Source: Lysobacter sp. yr284 (GTDB lineage Bacteria > Pseudomonadota > Gammaproteobacteria > Xanthomonadales > Xanthomonadaceae). From it: DNA of 64,000 nucleotides. The notes beneath the pieces were generated by a model. It did not search any database. It was not told where the DNA came from and saw nothing but the letters and a program-made list of their open reading frames with translations. Positions 26,350 through 35,517 of the stretch are shown one piece after another (the stretch's first letter is position 1; each line of letters starts with the position of its first letter). The position numbers and the translations under genes are program-made. The DNA is taken from contig NZ_FNPT01000003.1 in assembly GCF_900107375.1 (NCBI RefSeq), positions 248,001-312,000 of the forward strand, in the 5' to 3' direction.

Positions 26350-27498
26350 CTAGCCGGCGTCGTCGGCGCGCGCGCGCAGCGCCGACAGGCGCCGCTTCAG
26401 CTCCGGCCGGTCCGCCAGCCAGGCGCGCGCGCGATGCCGCAGCCCGGCGCGCAGGCTGTGCGGCCGCCCCTTCCACGACAGCGCCACGGTCGAATCGAAC
26501 AGGTCCAGGCGCTCGGGCTGGAAGCCGCGCTTGTAGGCGTAGTCGCCGATGGTGAAATCGAAACGGCGCACGCCCTGCGCGTGCAGCGCGGCCATGGTGC
26601 GCTCGATCACCAGCCGGCCGGGCGAGCAGTTGCGCCATTCGCCGGCGGCGTTGCCGATCCGGATCATCGCGTACTCGTCGCCGCGGCGCAGGCCGAGCAG
26701 GGCGGCGACGACTTCCTCGCCGGCCCGCAAAGCGGTCAGCACGGTTTCGCCGCCGGCCAGTCCCTGCGCGATCAGTTCGCGATAGAACGCGCGGTAGCCC
26801 GGCTCGTCCAGCAGATAGGCCCAGCCCTTGCCGCGGATCGCCTCGCGCTGCAGCGCTTCCAGCGCGTCCATGACCGGCAGCGCCTGGGCCGGGTCTTCGA
26901 TCCGCTCCCAGCGCGCCTGCGGATGGCGCGAGAACACCCGCCAGGAGCGCTCCAGTTCCTTGCGGTGGGTCTTCTCGCGGCTGAAGCGCCAGGCCTCGAA
27001 ATCCTCGCCGACGGTCACCGGGTTGCCGAACAAGGCGCTGGCGCGCGTGCCCGGCAGCTGCAGCAGCGGATTGTCGCGTTCGCCGATGCGCGCGGGCATC
27101 TTCTCCAGCGACCACAGGTCGGCGCCCGGCAGGGCGCGGCGCAGCGCGGCGAACATCGCCCGCACCGCGGCCGGGTCGGCGGGGCAGTCGGGCGCGCAGA
27201 TCGGCGCGGCGTAGTCGCTGACGCCGGCGTCGGCGAAGGCGATGCAGCGCAGGCCGCCGCGACGCTCGCGCACCAGCGGCAGCGCCAGCAGCGCGCGGCC
27301 GTCGGCGCGGCGCTCGATGCTGGCCAGCAGCGGCTCGCGTCCGGCCTGCGCGCCCAGCGTCGCGTACCAGGCGCGCAGCCAATGTTCGCGCTGGAACAGG
27401 CCGACCGCGGCGCCGTCGCGTTCCCAGCCGCGCCAACGCGCCAGCGCCGGCGCGAGTTCGCGCTCGATGGTCACCTGGTAGTCGTCGGCCCGGTTCAT
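26350..27498 (-). CDS. CelD/BcsL-type GNAT acyltransferase
   Basis: A 382-aa protein of the CelD/BcsL family, with two fused GNAT-like halves. The second (about residues 150-320) carries FSREKTHRKELERSWRVF and RFDFTIGDYAYKRGF, a recurrent C-terminal signature of these proteins. Members are found in cellulose and exopolysaccharide clusters and are thought to acylate the polymer or its precursors. It overlaps the JmjC-like gene by 4 bases in an ATGA junction. Confidence 0.82.
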   Translation of the reverse strand: MNRADDYQVTIERELAPALARWRGWERDGAAVGLFQREHWLRAWYATLGAQAGREPLLASIERRADGRALLALPLVRERRGGLRCIAFADAGVSDYAAPICAPDCPADPAAVRAMFAALRRALPGADLWSLEKMPARIGERDNPLLQLPGTRASALFGNPVTVGEDFEAWRFSREKTHRKELERSWRVFSRHPQARWERIEDPAQALPVMDALEALQREAIRGKGWAYLLDEPGYRAFYRELIAQGLAGGETVLTALRAGEEVVAALLGLRRGDEYAMIRIGNAAGEWRNCSPGRLVIERTMAALHAQGVRRFDFTIGDYAYKRGFQPERLDLFDSTVALSWKGRPHSLRAGLRHRARAWLADRPELKRRLSALRARADDAG

Positions 27499-28463
27499 GC
27501 GTCCCGGCCGTCGCGCGGCGTGGGCGCGCCGAGGTCGAGGATCGCGCCGGGGCGGTCGGGATCGAGCCGGAAATCGATCGGCCGCGCGGCACGGCGCAAG
27601 CCGTCGAGGCGGCCGCTGCGGCGCCACAGCGACTGCAGCGCGGCCTTGGCGTAGAACGCGGGGCCGCCGAGCCGGCGCGAGCGCGGCGCGACGCCGTAGT
27701 GGTTGCGCAGGATGCCGTTGGCCACGTTGATCATCTGGCTGCGGCGTATCTGCTGGGTCCAGTACTCCAGCGTCATCGACACGTTGAGGCTGTCGTGGTT
27801 CTCGATCCGGTGCGGCGAGTTCAGCGGCCAGAACAGGCCCTGGCCCGGTTCCAGGTCGAACACCTGCGCGTCGCGGTCGAACTCCGGGCGGTATTCCAGG
27901 CCGACTTCGAGCTGGCTCAGGGCGATGTTCTCCAGGCCCTGCTCGCTCAGGAACGGCAGCCGCGGCGGATAGATGTAGATGCGCTTGCGGCCGTGCAGCT
28001 GCAGCAGCCCCTGGCCGGGCAGGTCGGCGTGGTAGTACACCTGCGCGCCCGGCGAGGACACCAGCACGCCCAGGCGGTGGCCGTAGCTCGACACCGGCGG
28101 CGCCAGCGCGCCGGCCTCGGCGAACACGCCGCGCATGGCCGCGTCGAGGTCGGCGTCGTGCTCGTGTCCGTCGCGCAGGTTGAGCCACAGGCGGCCGCGC
28201 TCGATCGCGTCGAGCACGCGCGCGCCGTCGAGCCCGCCGAAGTCGCCTTCGCGCCACACCCGCCGGCCGCCGGCGCCTTGCTCGCCCATGTGCACGATGG
28301 AATAGCCGCGGCGCGGATAGCGGTCGATCAGGCCGGCGATCGCGTCCTTGGCGAAACGCGGATCGGCGTGCAGGCGGTGCTGGAACAGCAGCGGCGCGGT
28401 TTGCCACTGCGCCGGCGATTGCGGAGTCAAGGCGCTCAGCGCGCCGGGGGCGATGCGATCCAT
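27495..28463 (-). CDS. Cupin/JmjC-like putative Fe(II)/2-oxoglutarate oxygenase
   Basis: A 322-aa protein with a double-stranded beta-helix core. The proximal metal ligands H145 and D147 (YYHADLPG) and distal H218 (PHRIEN) give the HxD...H facial triad. A Lys/Arg-rich strand (LHGRKRIYIYPP) lies between them. This fits the JmjC/cupin_8 hydroxylase family, and similar proteins are sometimes encoded in polysaccharide loci. The substrate may be the GNAT partner, another protein or a glycan; nothing in the sequence decides. It is separated by 7 bases from the flippase stop and coupled to the GNAT gene. Confidence 0.7.
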   Translation of the reverse strand: MDRIAPGALSALTPQSPAQWQTAPLLFQHRLHADPRFAKDAIAGLIDRYPRRGYSIVHMGEQGAGGRRVWREGDFGGLDGARVLDAIERGRLWLNLRDGHEHDADLDAAMRGVFAEAGALAPPVSSYGHRLGVLVSSPGAQVYYHADLPGQGLLQLHGRKRIYIYPPRLPFLSEQGLENIALSQLEVGLEYRPEFDRDAQVFDLEPGQGLFWPLNSPHRIENHDSLNVSMTLEYWTQQIRRSQMINVANGILRNHYGVAPRSRRLGGPAFYAKAALQSLWRRSGRLDGLRRAARPIDFRLDPDRPGAILDLGAPTPRDGRDA

Positions 28464-28470
28464 GGCGAAG

Positions 28471-29919
28471 TCATCGGGACAGGAAAGGGATACGGCCGCG
28501 CAGTTCGCGCAGATGGCCGCGGTAGCACAGCGCCAGCACGCCGGCGTAGACGGCGCCGCCGAACGCGGTGGCCAGGGCCAGCGCGGGCCAGCCGGCGAGC
28601 GGCGGCAACAGCGCCAGCGCCGCCGACATCGCCGCGCTGGCCAGCACGATGCGCGCCAGGTGCGCGGACGGCAGCGGCATGTCCAGGCGGCGCACGGCGA
28701 CGAAGAACGACAGCGCGGCGCCGACGCTCACCGCCGCCAGCGCGCCCCAGGCGGCGCCGGCGAGCCCGAGCGCGCGCAGGCCGAGCGCGGCGCCGATCAG
28801 GAACAGCGCGGTCTCCAGCGCGTCGATGGCGAGCGTCCAGCCGGTCTTACGCGCGAGCAGGAAGGCCTGGTTGGCGAAATGGCTGCGCAGGTTCTTGACC
28901 AGCCCGGCGAGGGTGGCGATGGGCAGGATGACCAGGGTGTCGGCCACGTACGGCGCCGACACCGCCAGTTGCGACAACGGCGCCGACAGCGCGATCAAGC
29001 CGGCCGCGCTCGGCAGCAGCACCGCGCACAGCAGCGCGCCGTTGTCGGCCAGTTGCTGCAGCGCGCGGCCGCGTTCGCCGCTGGCTTCCAGGCGCAGGGC
29101 GATCGGGAAGGCGGCGGCGGTCACCAGCATCGCGGCGAACGCGCAGGCGCGCTGGCCCAGGGTCCAGCCGGCGGCGAACAGGCCGACCGCGGCCAGGCCG
29201 AGCCCGTGTTCGACCACGAAGCGGATGCCGTTGCCGGGCACCCACGCCAGCGCGCCGCTCAAGGCCAGCGGCAATCCGTACAGCGCGACCGCGCGCAACA
29301 GGCCGCGATCCGCGCGCCGCAGGCGCCAGCGCAGCGGCAGCCGCAGCAGCGCGAACAGCAGCGAGGCGGCCTGCGCGATCGCATAGGCGCCGAGCACCTG
29401 CAGCGGGCCGATCCGCGCCGCGCCGTCGCGGGTCAGGTGCGCCCACAGCCAGCCCAGCGCCAGCCCGCCGATCGGGCCGCCGCATTGCAGCGCGGTGTAG
29501 GCGAGGATGTCGTTGCCGGCCTTGGCCCGTTCGGCGAGATGGGTGCAGTACGAGCGGGTGAAGGCGAAGGCGAACAGCACCGCGAACGCGGCCGCGCCCG
29601 GCGGCGTGCCGGCGAGGTAGCGCAGCACCAGCCCCAGCGCCGCCGCCTGCAGCGCGAGGTTGGCCAGCAACACCCAGCTCTCGAACGTATCCATGCGCTC
29701 GCGCGCCGGCGCGTCGGCGCCGGGCAGGAAGCGCAACAGGTAGTACGACCAGAACGCCAGGAACAGCAGATAGATCGCTTCCTGCGCGGCCAGCGCCAGG
29801 GTGAAGGCGCCGAACTCGCCCGGATCCAGCCAGTGCGTCCACAGCACGATCGCCGCCAGTTGCGCCAGCGGCCCGAGCAATTGCGCCGGCAGGTACAGCG
29901 CGGTCTGGCGGATCAGCAT
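28471..29919 (-). CDS. Wzx/GumJ-like polysaccharide flippase
   Basis: A 482-aa integral membrane protein with about 12-14 transmembrane segments and few charged residues, of the polysaccharide-transporter (MOP/Wzx) type. It should flip the undecaprenyl-linked repeat unit across the inner membrane. I start at ATG 29919 (MLIRQTALYLPAQLLG), immediately before TM1; longer frames run into the AT-rich promoter region. It is the first gene of a three-gene minus-strand operon and faces box 3 and the galE-like gene. Confidence 0.83.
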   Translation of the reverse strand: MLIRQTALYLPAQLLGPLAQLAAIVLWTHWLDPGEFGAFTLALAAQEAIYLLFLAFWSYYLLRFLPGADAPARERMDTFESWVLLANLALQAAALGLVLRYLAGTPPGAAAFAVLFAFAFTRSYCTHLAERAKAGNDILAYTALQCGGPIGGLALGWLWAHLTRDGAARIGPLQVLGAYAIAQAASLLFALLRLPLRWRLRRADRGLLRAVALYGLPLALSGALAWVPGNGIRFVVEHGLGLAAVGLFAAGWTLGQRACAFAAMLVTAAAFPIALRLEASGERGRALQQLADNGALLCAVLLPSAAGLIALSAPLSQLAVSAPYVADTLVILPIATLAGLVKNLRSHFANQAFLLARKTGWTLAIDALETALFLIGAALGLRALGLAGAAWGALAAVSVGAALSFFVAVRRLDMPLPSAHLARIVLASAAMSAALALLPPLAGWPALALATAFGGAVYAGVLALCYRGHLRELRGRIPFLSR

Positions 29920-30035
29920 GCCCGGTCCCTGGGCTGCGTTGCGGCGGGCCGGGCGCGCAGGCTCGTGCCGTCGTCGCCGCAATGCCGACGCGCGTCCTTG
30001 TTCAGTCGGTTCATTCAGAAATATGGCGCGATTAA

Positions 30036-30051
30036 AGTGATTTGCATCACA
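30036..30051 (+). promoter_or_regulatory. Clp/CRP-type box 3 (AGTGA-N6-TCACA)
   Basis: AGTGATTTGCATCACA matches the consensus except for its first base. It lies in the 226-base divergent gap between the flippase operon (start 29919) and the epimerase (start 30146), roughly 105-125 bases from each start. It could therefore serve either promoter. Confidence 0.55.
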
Positions 30052-30145
30052 AAACGGTGCGTGACGCATACTCCCATGCAATGCCGCGCAGCCACAAGCA
30101 TCGCCCGGCGCGAATGCCGAACGGCTTCAGTTAGCGGGGATTTTC

Positions 30146-31186
30146 TTGACGTTGCCTTCACCACGGACGGTAGACCGCAAGGGCTTCGTCGCCGCTGCGC
30201 CGCGTACGCATTCGCCGCACGTGCTGGTCTGCGGCGGCGCCGGTTACGTCGGCGCGCATGCGGCTTATGCGCTGGCCCAACGCGGCGTGCGCGTCAGCGT
30301 GCTCGACAACCTCAGCACCGGCCATCGCCAGGCCTTGCGCTGGGGCCGCTGGATCGACGCGGACCTGCTCGATCCGGCCAGCCTGGAGGCGGCGTTCGCC
30401 GAACCGGTCGACGCGGTGATGCACTTCTGCGCGCGCTCGCTGGTCGGCGAGTCGGTGGCCGAGCCTTACGACTATTACCTCAACAACGTCGCCGGCAGCC
30501 TCAACCTGCTGCGCGCGATGCGCGCGCACGGCGTCGGCCGGCTGGTGTTCTCGTCCTCGGCCGCGGTGTTCGGCCGGCCGCAGGCGCCGCGCATCGACGA
30601 AGACCACCCGACCGCGCCGATCAATCCCTACGGCGCCAGCAAGCTGATGGTCGAGCGCATCCTCGCCGATGCCGCGCGCGCCTACGGCCTGCGTTCGGTG
30701 TCGCTGCGCTACTTCAACGCCGCCGGCGCCGCGGCCGAGGCCGGCATCGGCGAGTCGCACACGCCGGAGACCCACCTGATCCCGAACGTGCTGCGCGCGG
30801 CGCTGGGGCAGGGCGCGCCGCTGCAGGTGTTCGGCGACGACTACGACACCGCCGACGGCACCTGCGTGCGCGACTACGTGCACGTGCTCGACCTGGCCGA
30901 CGCGCACGTGCGCGCCCTGGACTGGATGGACGCCAACGCCGGCGCGCACTGCTTCAACCTCGGCAACGGCACCGGCTTCAGCGTGCTGCAGATCGTGCGC
31001 GCCGCGGCGCGGGTGACCGGCCGCGAGATCGACTACCGGGTGGCGCCGCGCCGCGAAGGCGACCCGGCGGTGCTGGTCGCGTCCAGCGCCGCGGCGCGCG
31101 AGCGCCTGGGCTGGACGCCGCGGCACGGCGCGATCGAGGACATCATCGCCAGCGCCTGGCGCTGGCACCGCGCACCGGCGTACTGA
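30146..31186 (+). CDS. galE: UDP-glucose 4-epimerase-like SDR (first)
   Basis: A 346-aa extended short-chain dehydrogenase. The NAD loop GGAGYVG is near residue 30, and SSSAAVFG with the YGASK pair (Tyr, Lys) forms the active site. The C-terminal sugar-binding part has RYFNAAGA and CVRDYVHVLDLADAH, the GalE hallmarks. It should interconvert UDP-glucose and UDP-galactose (or the GlcNAc pair) for the exopolysaccharide. The start is probably TTG 30146 with a GGGGA-like site upstream. No ATG precedes the NAD loop, so an internal GTG or TTG is possible. Confidence 0.85.
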   Translation: MTLPSPRTVDRKGFVAAAPRTHSPHVLVCGGAGYVGAHAAYALAQRGVRVSVLDNLSTGHRQALRWGRWIDADLLDPASLEAAFAEPVDAVMHFCARSLVGESVAEPYDYYLNNVAGSLNLLRAMRAHGVGRLVFSSSAAVFGRPQAPRIDEDHPTAPINPYGASKLMVERILADAARAYGLRSVSLRYFNAAGAAAEAGIGESHTPETHLIPNVLRAALGQGAPLQVFGDDYDTADGTCVRDYVHVLDLADAHVRALDWMDANAGAHCFNLGNGTGFSVLQIVRAAARVTGREIDYRVAPRREGDPAVLVASSAAARERLGWTPRHGAIEDIIASAWRWHRAPAY

Positions 31187-31210
31187 ACTTCGCGCCGCGC
31201 CGCCGCGGGC

Positions 31211-31564
31211 TCAGCGCTTGCCCGGCCCCAGCGGTTCGCCGTCGTCGTCGTAGGCCGGCGGCGAGTACAGATTGAGCGTCTTCAACGCGGTGCGGCCGGT
31301 GTTGCGGATCTCGTGCCGCTCGCCGCGCTCGATCACCAGCAGGCTGCCGGGCGCGAGCCGCTGGCGGCGGCCCTCGACGATGGCCAGGCCGCTGCCGGCG
31401 ACGACATACAGCCATTGCTCGGCGCCGCGATGGCGATTGTCGGGCCCGCCCTCGCTGGCGCCGGGCGCGAGGGTCATTTGCGCGGCCTGCACGCGCCGCA
31501 CTCGCAGCGCGACGCGGAAGCCGCGGCCGAAACGCAGGCGCTGGTGCTGCATGGCGATCTCCAT
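31211..31564 (-). CDS. Small cupin-domain protein
   Basis: A 117-aa single-domain cupin, similar in pattern to the mannose-6-phosphate isomerase-like cupin group. HRGAEQWLYVVAGSGLAIVEG is motif 1 and an ERGERHEIRNTG stretch is motif 2, with candidate metal ligands His46, Glu49 and His82. The C-terminus is charged. It converges with galE with a 24-base gap. A second ATG four codons in is also possible. The substrate is unknown. Confidence 0.75.
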   Translation of the reverse strand: MEIAMQHQRLRFGRGFRVALRVRRVQAAQMTLAPGASEGGPDNRHRGAEQWLYVVAGSGLAIVEGRRQRLAPGSLLVIERGERHEIRNTGRTALKTLNLYSPPAYDDDGEPLGPGKR

Positions 31565-31683
31565 GGCGGTGGCGGTCGCCGCAGCTTGGGCAAGATCGCG
31601 TTAAGCGCGGCGCCACGGCGCGTGAACGTTGGCGAAGGATGCGTTCACGCCGGTGCCATGCGCGCGCCGGGACCATCGAAGCC

Positions 31684-32547
31684 ATGCACGCTTCCGACCC
31701 GCACAGCTCGAATCCGCTCCCGTCGAATCCGTTCCCGTCGAATCCGCAACCGATGGCGCAGCCCGAGCCCGGCGACCGCGCCGCGCCGCCGGCAGCGGCC
31801 GAGCGCATCCGCATCGGCTGCGCCGGCTGGTCGCTGCCGGCCGCGCAGCGCGCGCGCTTCGGCGCGGGCGCCAGCGTGCTGGCAGCCTATGCCAGCCGGC
31901 TGGATGCGGTCGAGATCAATTCCTCGTTCTACCGCCCGCACCGCCGCGCCACGTACGAGCGCTGGGCCGACAGCGTGCCGGCGGGCTTCGCTTTCAGCGT
32001 CAAGCTGCCGCGCGCCATCACCCACGAAGCCGGGCTGTGCGGCGCCGGGCCGATGCTCGACGAATTCCTCGGCCAGGCCGGCGGGCTGGGCGACACGCTC
32101 GGCGCGCTGTTGGTGCAGTTGCCGCCGAGCCTGCGGTTCGACGCCGCCGTGGCCGCGCGTTTCTTCGCCATGCTGGCCCGGCGCAGCCGGACGCCGGTGG
32201 TGTGCGAGCCGCGCCATCGCAGTTGGTTCCATCCACGCGCCGACGCGGTATTGCAGCGCTACGGCGTGCAGCGCGCCGGCGTCGACCCGGCGCTGCCGCT
32301 GGCCGCCGCGGCCGAACCTTCGCCGCACGGCCGGGTGCGCTACTGGCGCTGGCACGGCTCGCCGCGCACCTATTACAGCGAATATGGCGAAACCCGCCTG
32401 CGCGCCCTGGCCGAAGCGGTGCGCGCACGCGTCGGCGAATCCGGCGCGCAGAGCTGGTGCATCTTCGACAACACCGCCGCCGGCCATGCGGTGGCCGATG
32501 CGCTGCGCTTTCGCGAACTCTGCGCCGAACACGCGAACGCCGGCTGA
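31684..32547 (+). CDS. DUF72 (YecE-like) protein
   Basis: A 287-aa protein with the DUF72 TIM-barrel-like domain: IRIGCAGWSLP, VEINSSFYRPHR, FSVKLPRAITHE, LVQLPPS, VCEPRHRSWF. The biochemical role of the family is unclear. The first 23 residues from ATG 31684 are built from three 15-base repeats encoding S-N-P-x-P. ATG 31753 would exclude them and give a product of 264 aa starting closer to the domain. I keep the longer form with reservation. Confidence 0.8.
   Translation: MHASDPHSSNPLPSNPFPSNPQPMAQPEPGDRAAPPAAAERIRIGCAGWSLPAAQRARFGAGASVLAAYASRLDAVEINSSFYRPHRRATYERWADSVPAGFAFSVKLPRAITHEAGLCGAGPMLDEFLGQAGGLGDTLGALLVQLPPSLRFDAAVAARFFAMLARRSRTPVVCEPRHRSWFHPRADAVLQRYGVQRAGVDPALPLAAAAEPSPHGRVRYWRWHGSPRTYYSEYGETRLRALAEAVRARVGESGAQSWCIFDNTAAGHAVADALRFRELCAEHANAG
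31708..31752 (+). repeat. Three tandem 15-bp repeats
   Basis: Three copies of TCGAATCCGnnnCCG in direct tandem, the last base adjoining the alternative start codon at 31753. In frame they encode S-N-P-x-P three times. Confidence 0.85.
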
Positions 32548-32561
32548 GCGCCGCCGCGCGC

Positions 32562-34160
32562 TCAGCGCGCCAGCGATTCCAGCGCTTGCAGGGTGTCGGC
32601 CTGCGCCGCGGGTTTGTCGCGCCGCCAGCGCAGGATGCGTGGAAAGCGCACGGCGACCCCGGACTTGTGCCGGGTCGAGCGGTTGACCGCTTCGAAACCG
32701 AGCTCGAACACCTGTACCGGCGCCACCGCGCGCACCGGGCCGAAACGCTCCAGGGTATGGGCGCGGACCCAGCGGTCCAGTTCCAGGATTTCGGCATCGT
32801 CCAGGCCCGAATATGCCTTGGCCACCGGCACCAGTTCGCCCTCGCGCCACAGGCCGAAGGTGTAGTCGGTGTAGAGCGTGCTGCGGCGGCCGTGCCCGGC
32901 CTGGGCGTAGATCAGCACCGCATCGATGCTGAGCGGATCGATCTTCCATTTCCACCAGTCGCCGCGGCGGCGGCCGACCCGGTACGGCGAATCGCGGCGC
33001 TTGAGCATCAGGCCTTCCACGCCGCGTCCGCGCGAGGTCGCGCGCTGCGCCGAAGCCTGGGCCCAGTCGTCCGCCGCGAGCTGCGGCGACAGCGCCAGCA
33101 CCGATGGCGCCCCGGGCTGCGCCGCGAGCAGCTCGGCGAGCGCGTCGCGGCGCTGCTGCAGCGGCCGTTCGCGCCAGTCTTCGCCGTCGAGTTCGAGCAG
33201 GTCGTAGACCTGCATGCGCGCGGGCGCCTGCGCCAGGCTCTTGGGCCCGGGCTTGCGCCGCTGGATGCGCGTCTGCAGCGCCGCGAACGGCAGCGGCGCC
33301 GGCTCGTCCGCGCGCCAGGCCAGCAGTTCGCCGTCGAGCACGCAATCGCGCGGCAGTTGCCGCGCCGCCGCTTCGATCTCGGGAAAGCGCCCGTCCAGGC
33401 GTTCCTCGCCGCGCGACCACAGCGCGACCGCGCCGCGCCGGCGGATCAGCTGCAGGCGGATGCCGTCCCATTTCCATTCCAGCAGCCACTCGCCGGCCGC
33501 GCCCAGGGCGTCCGGCGGGTGTTCCAGCGGCGAGGCGAGGAAGAACGGGTAGGGTTGCTCGCGATCGCTGGCCTGCGCCTGCGCCGACAGCAGGCGTTCG
33601 ACGAATTGCGGCGACGGCGTCCACGCGCCGAGCATGCGCTGGGCGATCAGGGCGATGTCCACCCCCGACCACGCCGCCAGCGCCTGCTGCACCGCGCGTT
33701 GCGACACGCCCACGCGCAGCGCGCCGGTCAGCAGTTTGTCGAACACGAAGCGCTGCGCGGACGGCAGCCCGCGCCAGCCGGCCAGCACCGCCTCGCGACG
33801 CAGTTGCGGCGCGCCCTTGGCGACCGGCGCCAGGTGCCGTTCGATCCATTCGTGCAGCGGCCGCTCCGGCGTCGGCGCCGCGGGTTCGGGCAGCAGCAGG
33901 TTCAAGGTTTCGGCGAGGTCGCCGACTTCGTCGTAGCACTCGCCGACCAGCCAATCCGGCAGCCCGGATTCCTGCGCGATCCATTCGCGCAGCTCGCGCT
34001 GATTGGCGATGCTGGCGAGCTTGCCGCCCGACAGCAGCCACAGCGCCCAGGCCAGGTCGCGCGGCGGCGCGGCCTGGAAATAGGCGATCAGCGCGGCGCG
34101 TTTGTCCGAGGTCGCGGTGGTGCGGTCGAGTTCGCGGTACAGCGCGGCGAAGGCCTTCAT
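32562..34160 (-). CDS. ATP-dependent DNA ligase (ligase-exonuclease pair type)
   Basis: A 532-aa ATP-dependent ligase. An N-terminal helical DNA-binding region spans residues 1-195, and the adenylation domain carries the nucleophile Lys230 in KWDG. Later motifs include LDGELLAWR, VEGLMLKRRDSPY and WWKWKIDP. A C-terminal OB domain follows, with RFPRILRWRRDKPA as the late motif. It seals nicks using ATP and is additional to the housekeeping NAD ligase. ATG 34160 overlaps the exonuclease stop by 4 bases, the usual arrangement of the ligase-associated exonuclease pair. Confidence 0.92.
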   Translation of the reverse strand: MKAFAALYRELDRTTATSDKRAALIAYFQAAPPRDLAWALWLLSGGKLASIANQRELREWIAQESGLPDWLVGECYDEVGDLAETLNLLLPEPAAPTPERPLHEWIERHLAPVAKGAPQLRREAVLAGWRGLPSAQRFVFDKLLTGALRVGVSQRAVQQALAAWSGVDIALIAQRMLGAWTPSPQFVERLLSAQAQASDREQPYPFFLASPLEHPPDALGAAGEWLLEWKWDGIRLQLIRRRGAVALWSRGEERLDGRFPEIEAAARQLPRDCVLDGELLAWRADEPAPLPFAALQTRIQRRKPGPKSLAQAPARMQVYDLLELDGEDWRERPLQQRRDALAELLAAQPGAPSVLALSPQLAADDWAQASAQRATSRGRGVEGLMLKRRDSPYRVGRRRGDWWKWKIDPLSIDAVLIYAQAGHGRRSTLYTDYTFGLWREGELVPVAKAYSGLDDAEILELDRWVRAHTLERFGPVRAVAPVQVFELGFEAVNRSTRHKSGVAVRFPRILRWRRDKPAAQADTLQALESLAR

Positions 34161-35194
34161 GCGTCGCCGTCCGGCGGGGCCGTGGACGCGGGCGGTTCGG
34201 AGGACGCCTGCGGCGCCGGCAGCGAGTGCGCATCGAGTCCGCGTTCGCGCAAGGCCCGCACCAGCGCCTCGCTGCGGCCGTGGGTGGCGAGCACGCGGCC
34301 GGCGCCGCTGTCGTCGATGCTGGCCAGCAGCGCGGGCCAGTCGGCGTGGTCGGAGATCACGAAGCCGCGGTCGACGTTGCGCCGGCGGCGGTTGCCGCGC
34401 ACGCGCATCCAGCCCGAGGCCAGCGCGGTCTGGGCCCGGCGCAAGCGCCGCATCCACGCCGAGCCCAGCGCCGAGGGCGGCGCCAGCACCAGTTCGCCGG
34501 CGTGCGCGTCGCGGCCGTCCTCGAGCGGACGGGTCTCGACCATCGCCACGCCGGCCTCGCGGTAGACCCGCACCCCGGCCTCGATCGCGCCGTGCACGAA
34601 CACCGGCCGTTCGCCGAACGCGCGCAGTTCGGCGAGCAGGCGTTGCGCCTTGCCCAGCGCGTAGCAGAACAGCACGGCCGCTTCGCCGCGTTCGCCGCAG
34701 CGCTGCCGCCATCGCTCGATCTGCGCCACCTCCGCGGCGGTGTCCGGCCAGCGGTAGACCGGCAGGGCGAAGGTGGCTTCGGTGACGAAGACATCGCAGC
34801 GCACCGGCTGGAACGGCGCGCAGGTGGGATCGGGCTGGCGCTTGTAGTCGCCCGACACCACCCACACCCGGCCGCCGACCTCGATGCGCACCTGGGCCGA
34901 ACCGAGCACGTGCCCGGCCGGATGCAGCGATATGCGCGCCGCGCCCAGGTCGAAAGGCTCGCCGTAGTCGTGGGCGACGTAGCCTCGCTCGCCCAGCCGC
35001 CAGCGCAGCACCGGCAGGCCGGCGGCGCTGGTGTGGTATCGGCCCATGCCGGCGCGGGCGTGGTCGCCGTGGCCGTGGGTGATCAGCGCGCGCGCGACCG
35101 GCTGCAGCGGATCGATGTAGAAATCGCCGGCCGCGCAATACAGCCCTTGCGGGCGCAGGATCAGCGGATCGTCGGGGCGCAGTGCGCTGGACAT
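34157..35194 (-). CDS. Ligase-associated DNA exonuclease (metallo-beta-lactamase/beta-CASP)
   Basis: A 345-aa metallo-beta-lactamase-fold nuclease. The metal motif is HGHGDHA near residue 40, followed by HPAGHVLGSAQV and SGDYKRQPDPT. A later ISDHADW and a THGRSE end belong to the beta-CASP part. It is known as the ligase-associated exonuclease, with a presumed role in end processing before ligation. The C-terminal 25 residues are Pro/Ser/Ala-rich. It is translationally coupled to the ligase and probably the promoter-proximal gene of the pair. Confidence 0.9.
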   Translation of the reverse strand: MSSALRPDDPLILRPQGLYCAAGDFYIDPLQPVARALITHGHGDHARAGMGRYHTSAAGLPVLRWRLGERGYVAHDYGEPFDLGAARISLHPAGHVLGSAQVRIEVGGRVWVVSGDYKRQPDPTCAPFQPVRCDVFVTEATFALPVYRWPDTAAEVAQIERWRQRCGERGEAAVLFCYALGKAQRLLAELRAFGERPVFVHGAIEAGVRVYREAGVAMVETRPLEDGRDAHAGELVLAPPSALGSAWMRRLRRAQTALASGWMRVRGNRRRRNVDRGFVISDHADWPALLASIDDSGAGRVLATHGRSEALVRALRERGLDAHSLPAPQASSEPPASTAPPDGDA

Positions 35195-35517
35195 TCCGGC
35201 GACGCTAGCGCAGGCGATGTTGCCCGCGCGTACACGCGTGGCCGCGCTGCGGATGCCGACGTGCGCCGCGCCGGATCGGCCGCGCGTCGGCCGGGCGATG
35301 CGGCCGGCATCGGCCGATGCGCTGGCGCCAACGGCAGGCGAGGGCGGCGCTGCGGCGCCCTCGCGCGATGCCGTTTCCCGCGGCCGGGACGGACGCGCGA
35401 ACGCGCCGTTGCGTTCGAGTTCTCGCCACCAAGCTGACTGGTTCAGCTTGTCCTCGCGCTTCGCTGGCCGACGCGCCCGCGCAATGGTCAGATACGGGCC
35501 CCGCCGACCAGGGAACG
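35195..35517. other. Divergent intergenic region
   Basis: 323 bases between the exonuclease and the small gene at 35518. No supported gene. It contains one clean inverted repeat at 35430-35450. Confidence 0.6.
35430..35450. repeat. Inverted repeat, 8-bp arms
   Basis: CAAGCTGA, a 5-base spacer, then TCAGCTTG. It is placed about 235 bases before the exonuclease start and 70 bases before the plus-strand gene. It could be an operator or a stem-loop; there is no T-run beside it. Confidence 0.55.
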
